From Asterias rubens (Eukaryota > Echinodermata > Asteroidea > Forcipulatida > Asteriidae), in assembly GCF_902459465.1 (NCBI RefSeq), contig NC_047076.1, positions 2,369,488-2,433,487 on the forward strand: a stretch of DNA of 64,000 nt, given 5' to 3'. Of the stretch, positions 55,688 through 64,000 are shown piece after piece (the stretch's first letter is position 1; each line of letters opens with the position of its first letter). Under the pieces are notes generated by a model, which did no database searches, was not told where the DNA came from, and saw only the letters and a list, made by a program, of their open reading frames with translations. The position numbers were made by a program, and so were the translations under genes.

Positions 55688-56112
55688 AATGTTGTTTTTA
55701 AGAGTTAGTTAATTACTTCATAGACTTGATGACAAGTCGTTAGGCGCTGCCTATTTGTCTGCCTTTCATGCAACAGTCACAGTGCGATGTTACACATGCA
55801 ACAGTCGTAGGTAGCGCGAGGCAGCTCTAATTTTGACTCACACACACATACTGGGATCTATTTGTTATATAGAGTCAGATAAAAGCCTTGAAAAGCTATT
55901 GTGTCCATTTTATCCTTACAAAAAAATATTAGAGAGCCGATTATTGTTCCCAATGGGAGCTTGTACTTGTATACAAACATTACCGAAAGGGTAAAACATT
56001 GTGCATAAATATTAAGCTATCTGTTAAAAAATGAACTACGATTCCAGTTGTTTACTGCAAGAATCTTGAAAAATTGGTTTTCAGAAACTCGGGCGGTGCA
56101 GTGACTAGAGGG
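55688..56112. other. Short non-coding stretch
   Basis: AT-rich DNA between the family C MITE and the foldback element. I see no gene, tRNA or repeat copy in it. Confidence 0.4.
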
Positions 56113-57820
56113 TTAAGCAATAGACAAACTGCAACAACTAACTCTATTTTCAGGAAACTAACTCTATTTTCGAAAAACTATCTATATTTTCGGGAAACTA
56201 ACTCTTGTTTTCGGGAAACTAACTTGATTTTCTAGAAAATAATTCTATTCTCGAGAAACTAACTCTATTCTCGACAAACTAACTCTATTTTCGGGAAACT
56301 AACTCTATTTTCGAGAAACTAAATCTATTTTCGGGAAACTAACTCTATTTTCGGGAAACCAACTCTATTCGGGAATCAATTTTTTTTTTCGGAAAACCAA
56401 CTCTATTTTTTAGTAACTAACTCTATTTTGCAAATATTGGCGATGTCGCAATTCTTTGCAAAGAAATTTGGAACAATATTTGAGATGGCTCTTCAGGGCC
56501 ACCGTACTATTTTCGGGAAACTCACTCTATTTTCGGGAAACTAACTCTATTTTCGGGAAACTAAGGACTGAGTAAGACCCAACGTTGATGGCGCATGTTC
56601 AATTTGCTCTAGCACTTTTGTGCGCCTGTTCTATCCAGATGACGTTTTGTGTCTGGTTGGAAAGACCATTGTATTTTTTCCTTCTTAACATTTATAATAA
56701 AGCGTATCAATAAACAGTGATAATTGAATCACCAAGCCGATGTTTACATTTAAATATTCCTAATAATATTGATATGGGGTTGAAACAAATTAACTCTCCA
56801 AATTATGTTAGAAAATTATAGGCACAATTAAGGCTTCTTAAACCTTTGTATTTTTTCCCCCAGAATGCTCAGTAGAATGTTCAGTCACATGATTTGATCA
56901 TTATGAATTGTGAATTGGAATAGTGTTTGATGAAACTTATCCGGTGCGCAAATTTGTTTATGGCCTCAACATTATGACACATTGTTTGTAACTTGTAGAA
57001 ATGCCTAAAATACAAAACTTTGCATTTAGAAGTGCAACTAACCAGTGGAGCCTTTCGTGTTTCTTAGTTGTGGTCAAGGGACTAGAGACTCTTTGCTTGG
57101 CGAGTTCAACCACAAATATTGTATCTACGGACTGTTTACATCGCGCACAGAGAGGTCACAGATTTGCCACGATTTTAGGGACACCTTGAAAACAGGACGT
57201 CCCACGAAATGTGGTTTACGATTAATACTTGGGCGTCCATTGACTAGAATGGCAACAATATGTTATGTACGCACGGGAGGTACGGGACATGCGGCCGAGT
57301 AACAATCACAACTGTACACACGCCACCAACGTTGAGTTTTACTCAGTCTTTAGTTTCTCGAAAACTTAGTTTCCCGAAAATAGAGTTCGTTTCCCGAAAA
57401 AAGTAGGTTGGCCCTGAAGGGCCATCGCAAATATTTTTGTTCAAACCTCTTTGCAAATATATTTTGGGACATCTCCAAAATTTTCAAAATAGAGTTAGTT
57501 TCCCGAAAATAGAGTTAGTTTCCCGAAAACAGAGTTATTCCCGAAATAGAGTTAGTTTCTCGAAAATAGAGTTAGTTTTCCGAAAATAGAGTTAGTTTTC
57601 CGAAAATAGAGTTAGTTTCCTGAAAATAGAGTTAGTTTCTCGAGAATAGAGTTAGTTTCCTGAAAATAGAGTTAGTTTTCCAAAAATAGAGTTAGTTTCT
57701 CGAAAATATAGATAGTTTCCCAAAAATAAAGTTAGTTTTTTGAGAATAGAGTTAGTTTTCCGAAAATACAGTTAGTTTCCCGAAAATAGAGTTAGTTGTT
57801 GCAGTTTGTCTTTTGCTTAA
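56113..57820. mobile_element. Foldback-like element with long tandem-repeat terminal inverted repeats
   Basis: The outer sequence 'gcaatagacaaactgcaaca' at 56117 is matched by the reverse complement at 57816 (gcaaaagacaaactgcaaca). TTAA flanks both ends (56113-56116, 57817-57820). Each arm is almost 500 bp, made of about 20 head-to-tail copies of a 20-bp unit, 'aactaactctattttcggga' on the left and its complement on the right. Both arms are broken at a matching point by a unique segment (left 56432-56512, right about 57402-57490). The inner ends 'gactgagtaagacccaacg' and 'gactgagtaaaactcaacg' also match. The interior, 56600-57330, is single-copy, with small open frames up to 85 codons that I do not recognise. 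Confidence 0.85.
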
Positions 57821-57949
57821 GATATTGCCTAGTTTTGGTCCTTTTGGCCGCCCATAGGGAACGAGGGTGTCTGTATTGTCCCCGCAGCTACACCGCGCTG
57901 TAACTACACACCGCGCTTAACAATTACCGTCTTGACTTCAAGACTAATT

Positions 57950-58318
57950 ACTTAACTGTATACACTTTCGGAACAGAAAAAAAAAAAAATTCACAGATTT
58001 ACAAATAACTTACAGGGTTTACAGAAGGTAATAGTTTTATACTTGTCTTGAAATATTATTCCATGAAATGCTTTACTTTTTAAAAAAACATTAAAACAAT
58101 TATCAATTCTCGACAACGAGGATTACGGATTACAGTAAACACATGTCATGACACGGCGAAACGTGCGGAAACATTCCTGTTATTTTCTCCCGACTCCGAT
58201 GACCGATTGAGCCTAAATTTTCACAGGTTTGTTATTTTATATATAAGTTGTGATACACAAAGTGTGGGCCTTTGGACAATACTGTTTACCGAAAGTGTCC
58301 GATGGCTTTAAAGGCAAA
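57950..58318 (-). mobile_element. Family B MITE, inverted
   Basis: Plus strand starts 'acactttcggaacagaaa' and ends 'aaagtgtccgatggcttta'. It is the reverse complement of the copy at 7538-7920. Confidence 0.8.
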
Positions 58319-58363
58319 GTAAATAATTATGCGTACTCTTTAGCTTTTTATCGTTCGGTTGTT

Positions 58364-58730
58364 TTAAAGACATGCAGTGGACACTATTGGTAATTGTCAA
58401 AGACCAGTCTTCTCACTTGGTGTATCTCAACATAATATACATAAAATAATAAACCTGTGAAAAAATGAGCTCAATCGATCGTCGAAATTGCGAGAAAAAG
58501 AAAAAAACGGCCTTGTCACACGAAGTTGTGTGCGTTTAGATGGTTGATTTCGAGACCTAAATCCGAGGTGTCGAAATCAAATTCGTGGAAAATTACTTCT
58601 TTCTGGAAAACTATGGTACTTCAGAGGGAGCCGTTTTATACAATCAACCTCTCCCCATTACTCGTAACAAAGTCAGGTTTCATGCTAATAATTATTTTGA
58701 GTAACTACCAATAGTGTCCACTGCCTTTAA
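58364..58730 (+). mobile_element. Family A MITE (copy 12)
   Basis: 'ttaaagacatgcagtggac' to 'agtgtccactgcctttaa'. Slightly shortened central hairpin (gatttcgagacctaaatcc / gaggtgtcgaaatc). Confidence 0.85.
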
Positions 58731-58874
58731 GCCTATAAGTAAAATGTGAAACCAACGTTTCAAAAAACGCAATAATGATCGCGTTTTTTTTGGGGGGGGG
58801 GGATATCAAATAAGACCCTGTGAAATACAAATTATTCTGCTATACATGTACAGTTAGCACAACAATTTTACCCA

Positions 58875-59260
58875 TCGTTAAAGGATTTTGGTACTTTTTG
58901 CAACACAAAACACAATGTCCATAGACTTACATTAAACTTTCACACCGTTTGAAGATAATGATAGTAGAAAGCTTCCCTTAAAATATTAGTTGCTGATGTG
59001 CTGTAGTTTTTGAGAAATGAGTAAAACAATGTCATGAAAATACGTGTTTACATGCAAAAATAATTTTCGTCTCATGATCATCGAGACGGATATTATTTTC
59101 ATGACATTGTTTTACTCATTTCTCAAAAAGTACAGCACCTCAGCGCGCAATCTTTTTAGGGAAGCTTTCTACTATCAATATCTTCAAACTGTGTAAGTTT
59201 AATGTAAATCTGTCGACATTGTGTTTTTTTCCTACAAAAAGTACCCTTACCCTTTAAGCA
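58875..59260 (+). mobile_element. Family I inverted-repeat element, intact
   Basis: 'ttaaaggattttggtactt' with 'caacacaaaacacaatgtcc' at the left, and 'tctgtcgacattgtgtttt' with 'aaaagtacccttaccctt' at the right. The centre has 'cgtctcatgatcatcgagac'. About 380 bp; used to recognise the split copy at 35985-36655. Confidence 0.75.
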
Positions 59261-59292
59261 GCGCTATGAAATTGCGCCTAGGTGAGGTGTAG

Positions 59293-59652
59293 GCTTAAAG
59301 GCACTGGACATTTTGTAATTACTCAAAATGATTGTTTTAGCAAAAAACCTTACTTGGTAACGAGTAATGGAGAGCTAAACAGCTCCCTCTGAAGTAACAT
59401 AGTTTTTGAGAAAGAAGTAATTTCTCACTTAAAAAATTATTTGAATTGGATTTCGAGACCTCATAAGCATCTGAAAGCACACTGCAACTTGTGCACCAAG
59501 GACGTTTTTTCTTCCATTATTCTCTCGCAACTTCGACGACCAAAATAATGAGCTCAAATTTTCAAAGGTTGTATAATTTTTAATGCATAATAGGCCTATG
59601 TTGAGATACACCAAATGAACAGACTTACCATTAGTGTCAAGTGTCATTAAAA
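59293..59652 (-). mobile_element. Family A MITE (copy 13), diverged
   Basis: 'gcttaaaggcactggacatt' to 'agtgtcaagtgtcattaa', with reverse-strand words 'cttggtaacgagtaatggag' and 'gttgagatacaccaaatg'. Confidence 0.75.
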
Positions 59653-60002
59653 GTATGACTATAGACAATAGGTAATTTGCACATGTCCAGACATCATTGG
59701 GGACAAAAATAATGGAAAAGTGCATGCGGATAATAAGTTAGCCGTGAACTGTACATGCAAGGGACAGCAATTAAACTGTGATGAACGCGTGTCCAATGCA
59801 CAGAGTGTTAATGTATAGGGCGTAAGTGGTTGATTGGCACATTGTATTGTAAAATCGACCTTTTAGGCCTATACAATGCGAATAGGCCTATGACAATGAT
59901 CGTTTGCTCCCCCCACGCTAATGAGCCGCGCCATTGTATTCACTTGAGAGGCGGTAAGTATTTAAAAATACATACATTAAGTAAGTATTTAAAAATACAT
60001 AC

Positions 60003-60245
60003 ATTAAAGCTAATGGACACGTTGCCTTGGATTGGGCACATTTGTCCATGGATGAATGGTTGGTCTATGAATGAAGTGTTTGAAACCGTTTGTTATGATA
60101 ATGTTTAGAAAGATGTTTCAAAAGTAGAATGTGACGATCCTCACAAACACAATGCCTCGAAACTGCGTGGTTCTCCTTTAACTTTGGCCATTTATGGAGT
60201 CCAAAACTTGACTCCACAAATGGCTAGCGGTGGTAGTTCACGACG
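60003..60245 (+). mobile_element. Family C MITE, left half, diverged
   Basis: 'taatggacacgttgccttgg', 'gtgtttgaaaccgtttgtta' and 'ctttggccatttatggagtc', then 'gactccacaaatggctag'. The right arm is replaced by a SINE D. Confidence 0.65.
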
Positions 60246-60515
60246 TTTAATCATTCTCAGCTCCCTGCCCTGGGGAATATACAGCCCCGAACTGCCGTGG
60301 CAGGCACTCCGAAGGTTTTTTCCATACACAAAGTCAACCTCTACCCTCGCAGGTAGGGTCTACCCATTTATACCCCTGGGTGAAGAGAAGCGATTATAGT
60401 AACGTTTCTTGCTCACGGACACAAGTGTCACAGACCGGGATTCGAACCCACACTCCAATGACTTAACCAACAGAACTTGAAATCGATGCTCTAAACCACT
60501 CGGCCGTGACACTCT
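60241..60515 (-). mobile_element. SINE family D, minus orientation
   Basis: On the minus strand: A-box 'cacggccgagtggtttagag', B-box 'gggttcgaatcccggtctg', body 'cacccaggggtataaatggg' and 'gggagctgagaatgatta'. The longer variant as at 45153-45517. Confidence 0.75.
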
Positions 60516-62060
60516 ACACATTCCACTGACCAATATTTTGCAAGAGGGCGCCCTTGTAAATTGTTCACTGTTCGCTCGGTTGGACTTGATGTTTTTACGC
60601 GAAATGAAACGGCGATCAACAGTTCTACCCTGGAGTTGGCAGACCAAAGACTTGCATCACTCGATTGTGGCCATAGCCAAGGAAATTAAACCCGTTCCTT
60701 TTGGAAAGTGAACGTAAGTTGTTGACTTTTTCTTGATTTACTTGGGTTAAGTTTTGATTGTTTACAATGAAAGTTTTTGTTTACGATTCTTCTTATTTTC
60801 TGTGATCGCTGGAAATCTTCTGTAAAGAGAATGAGCTTAATCTTGAGAACGAGAGTCTGGGAATCGAAATCGGTGGTGGGGGTACTGTCACTTACCGTGG
60901 CGGATCAACCAGTTAAACAAAATGAACATTATACATACAACTTGACCGAGTTGCGTTAAACATGTTTTAAGGGACTCTTAGTCTTTAGGCCTATTTAGGC
61001 CTACTCATTAAAAAATCCTTTTGGTAAAAGTGAAAAAGTTGTGACAGGACTGAAAGTGTTCCGTCTTGTGTGTAACACTGTAAGTGTAGTGTACACAGAA
61101 AGTCTATTTGGTTTTAATCAAATGTAATTGAAGAAGGAGGTTGGGTGGTGAGTACTTGTTGAAGGGGGAGCCTTTATACTAGAAGTATAGTTTCTAGAAA
61201 TAGGTGTTGAGATAAACTGTAGTGTTGCAACAGGGGACTTTATCAAATGCCAACTTTTATATATCATCAAATTCAAAAAAGTGTCAATACAAAACATTGT
61301 TTGTTCGATAATTCACTTGACCCACCCTTTCAGATTCTGCTGCTAGTCATTTTGTAGTAAATAATATTTGTATACCAATAAACAAAATCAAATAATAATA
61401 ACATGCAGTCATCATTTTTTTTAGGGTCCGGCATTAAATTATAATTAATGGAAAAACGGCCCATAGCCTAAGACTTGTCACACCTTATTTTGGGGGTTTT
61501 GACCTTTATTTTCTGGTTGAGTTGGTCTCTTTATAAAAACAGCTGGTTTGTTTGTGAATCAATTCCATATATTACGTGCAACTCATACAATCAATTGTTG
61601 GTTTTCAAATGAATACAAGATCTAGCATTGTTCAGGGTTGTCGATTGACGATTAAAGTGAATTTTAGGCTTATATTTAAGCTCATGCTAAGTCGCTAGAG
61701 CACTTTTCAAAGGATTTTTTATAATGGTGACGAATTACGGAGTAAACTGCCATTTCAGTGGTATAACAAGATATTCCTGACCAAAAAAAGATTATTAGTG
61801 GGGGGGGGGGGGGCAGGGTATACCCTTCAGTGACTAGCAAACAGGATCAGTTAGCTTTCCATGTGTTTGTTTGTGTGTGTCAATGTGTTGTTTCTGCTGT
61901 ATGCAAGATTTTGAATTACCCTTTTGGAGATCTAATAAAGATAAATGGAATTGAAATAAATTGTTTGTTTGTTGGGGTGTTCACTGTTCATTTGTTTGTT
62001 TGTATGTTTGTTTGTTTGTTTGTTTGCTAGCAACAGCCAATCTCTCTCATTCAAACATTG
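60516..62060. other. Non-coding interval, possible promoter region of a rightward gene
   Basis: No protein is supported. A good donor 'gaacgtaagt' lies at about 60708-60717 and could end a non-coding first exon joined to the acceptor at 63803. A G12 run sits at 61801-61812 and a (TTTG)n run at about 61987-62026. Confidence 0.3.
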
Positions 62061-62418
62061 GTTTAAAGGAACACATTGCCTTAGATCGGACGAGTTGGTC
62101 GCTAAAAAGCGTTTGTAACTGTTTGTTATAAAATGCATAGTTGGTTAAAAGTAGAATACAATGATCCACACAAATTTGCCTCGAAATTGCATGGTTTTCC
62201 TTTTACTGTGCGACCTAACACGGTGGGCCAGTTATGGCCGACCATGTTAGTCGATGAGGTTAAAGGAAAAACGTGCAATTTTGAGGTACGTTTGTGTGGA
62301 TCATTGTATTCTACTTTTACAACATCTTTCTACCCATAGCCTATGCATTTTTAACAAACGGTTACAAACGCTTTTCAAAGACCAACTCGACCAATGCAAG
62401 GTAACGTGTTCCTTTAGG
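62061..62418 (+). mobile_element. Family C palindromic MITE
   Basis: 'gtttaaaggaacacattgcc' to 'ggtaacgtgttccttta'. The centre is shortened (gggccagttatggccgacc). Confidence 0.8.
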
Positions 62419-62515
62419 CCTAATGTTTATGAATACTAATTGCCCAACTCAAGAAATTTCAGTAACTTCATGACAACTGTATTTGTTTTAGTCATTGTAA
62501 ATTCAGTGGTTAGCT

Positions 62516-62590
62516 TGGTAGGATCGAACTCACAACATTGTTATCGATGATGTCCTTTAGTCTAAAAACCACTGGACCATTAGTCCACCA
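62516..62590 (-). other. tRNA-like sequence, decayed
   Basis: On the minus strand 'ggactaatggtccagtggtt' looks like an A-box and 'gagttcgatcc' is a good B-box at tRNA spacing. The acceptor and T stems pair poorly, so I read this as a tRNA pseudogene or SINE head, not a functional tRNA. Confidence 0.3.
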
Positions 62591-62593
62591 GGG

Positions 62594-62736
62594 GTCGATT
62601 TCACAAAGAGTTAGGACTAGTCCTAACTTAGGACTAGTCCTAGGAGATATACAAATTGCATGGATAGTCCTAAGTTAGGACGAGTTACTCGTCCTAACTC
62701 GAGATAAGACCAGTCCTAACTCTTTGTGAAATCGAC
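62594..62736. mobile_element. Family G palindromic MITE, intact
   Basis: The ends are 'gtcgatttcacaaagagtta' and 'taactctttgtgaaatcgac', perfect inverted repeats. The interior is built from 'aggactagtcctaa' palindromes. 143 bp. Confidence 0.85.
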
Positions 62737-63032
62737 GGCAGGGCCTTTATAGCCTTTTCCTTCAATGTTTACTTACTGGGATACTCTTCCATGGGGGTGA
62801 TGTTATCCAGTAACTGTTTTCATTTCCTTTTTTGAACGAATTTAATCTGTTCAATGCTGAGTATGTTTTGCATTGACGCAGTCATTGAAAGGAAATCCCA
62901 ATATAAAGTTTCACCTTGGTAGAATAAACTTCTAAGCTGTTAATAGACATTGTAATTTGAGATAAATAATAATAACAAGAAACAAACCGGAATCTTTGAA
63001 CCTCACTCTGGTATGTTTTGAACAAAGCTGCA

Positions 63033-63425
63033 TGTTAAAGACAGTGGACACTATTTGTAATTGCTCAAAATAATTATTAAATCATAAAAGTTTAAAACCT
63101 TTCTTGGTGACGAGTAATGGGGAGAGGTTGATGGTATAAAACATTGTGAGAAACGGCTCCCTCTGAAGTGCCATAGTTTTTGAGATAGAAGAAATTTTCC
63201 ACAAATTTGATTTCGGGATCTCAGATTTAGAACTTGAGGTCTCGAAATCAACCATCTAAACGTACACAACTTTGTGTGACAAGGGTGTTTTTTTTCTTTC
63301 ATTATTATCTCGCAACTTTGATGACCGATTGAGCTCAAATTTTCACAGGTTTGTTATGTTATGCATATGTTGAGATACACCAACTGTGAAGGCTAGTCTT
63401 TGACAAATACCAATAGTGTCCAGTG
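63033..63425 (-). mobile_element. Family A MITE (copy 14)
   Basis: 'gttaaagacagtggacacta' to 'taccaatagtgtccagtg'; reverse orientation with the full central hairpin (gatttcgggatctcagatt / gaggtctcgaaatcaacc). Confidence 0.85.
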
Positions 63426-63708
63426 ACATTATTGGTAATTGTCAAAGACTACTCATCATAGTTGGAAAAACACCCTTTTCGCACAGTTGTGTGCTTTCAG
63501 ATGCTTCAAGAATTCAAGACCTCAGCCGAGGTCTCAATTCAAGACCTCAGCCGAGATCTCAATTCGTTTAAAATATTTTTGAATTTACTTCTTTCTAAAA
63601 AAACTGTCACCATCAACAGCTCTCTATTGCTCGTTACCAAGTAAGTTTTTAGGCCAACAATTGATTTGAGTAATTACCAATAGTGTTCACTGTCCAGTGC
63701 CTTTAATA
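63421..63708 (+). mobile_element. Family A MITE (copy 15), internally deleted, abutting copy 14
   Basis: 'cagtgacattattggtaatt' to 'gttcactgtccagtgccttt'. The centre is altered: 'aattcaagacctcagccgag' is duplicated in place of the normal hairpin arms. Shares its left border with copy 14. Confidence 0.75.
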
Positions 63709-63803
63709 GTGACTTGGCCAGCACATGAAGAAGTCGGCTTGTTGTTTCACTAGCCCAACAGCTTTTACCCTGGTCCAAATTTTGTTCTTCTTATTTTCTG
63801 CAG

Positions 63804-63887
63804 ATTTGCTCAGTCCTCAACATGGATTCAACTACCAATAGTAGTCGTGTTGAGTTATGCCCATCAATTTCTAAAGACAAAAGCAAG
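63804..63887 (+). CDS. Candidate first coding exon of a gene running off the right edge
   Basis: A strong acceptor 'cttcttattttctgcag' ends at 63803, an ATG lies at 63822 and a donor aaggtacaa at 63888. This gives MDSTTNSSRVELCPSISKDK plus SK, ending in phase 0; the frame hits a stop soon after the donor, as expected if it is spliced. Nothing in these 22 residues is recognisable. It could equally be a chance open stretch. Confidence 0.35.
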
Positions 63888-64000
63888 GTACAATGAGTTC
63901 CTTTATTATTAATTGTTGTGTTTCATAACTTTAGAAAGTCACTCTTCCCGTCCCCTGTTAAGCCTGATCTTTGTCTTTATTTTATCGCAAAGTTATTGCT

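Noticed and set aside
57045..57302. 85-codon open frame in the foldback element as a transposase
   Set aside because: Too short, no DDE-type or other motif and no similarity that I recognise; left as unassigned interior sequence.

Overview
The window is eukaryotic genomic DNA: coding sequence is split into short exons with GT-AG introns, non-coding DNA is AT-rich, and there are no bacterial operons. Vertebrate-type gene families, compact introns and a dense load of short palindromic transposons and tRNA-derived SINEs fit a marine invertebrate deuterostome. An echinoderm, perhaps a sea star, is my best guess; that is inference from gene and repeat style, not a database result.

Layout. (1) 125-250 is the terminal coding exon of a plus-strand gene whose last 41 residues carry an MPLKIP/TTDN1-like motif. 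(2) 251-12700 is intergenic and full of repeats. (3) 12902-19869, minus strand, is a complete CDK12/CDK13 orthologue (7 coding exons, 1273 aa): RS-rich N-terminus, PITAVRE kinase and DCHEL extension. (4) 19929-26240 is the head-to-head interval between CDK12/13 and WDR24. (5) 26241-40697, plus strand, is a complete WDR24 orthologue (18 coding exons, 813 aa), the GATOR2 subunit with an N-terminal WD40 propeller and a C-terminal zinc-binding domain. (6) 43937-54694, minus strand, is a complete 9-exon gene for a 500 aa secreted mosaic protein: signal peptide, PAN/apple-like module, EGF, F5/8 type C (discoidin) and a C-terminal module like that of coral skeletal organic matrix protein 5. WDR24 and this gene converge. 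(7) 54.7-63.8 kb is a transposon graveyard containing a 1.7 kb foldback-like element. (8) 63822-63887 may be the first coding exon of another plus-strand gene running off the window.

The three complete genes were rebuilt exon by exon. Every exon-exon phase agrees and each coding sum is a multiple of three (3822, 2442 and 1503 nt including stop). CDK12/13 (RNA polymerase II CTD kinase) and WDR24 (nutrient signalling to TORC1) have no known shared pathway; the mosaic protein is probably extracellular.

Repeats take up much of the rest. I use letters for families defined only within this window: A, B and C are 350-390 bp palindromic MITEs with TTAA-flanked ends; D and E are tRNA-derived SINEs; F, G, H, I, L and M are smaller or diverged families. 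LINE 3' fragments also occur. Many open reading frames in the window are just the insides of family A.
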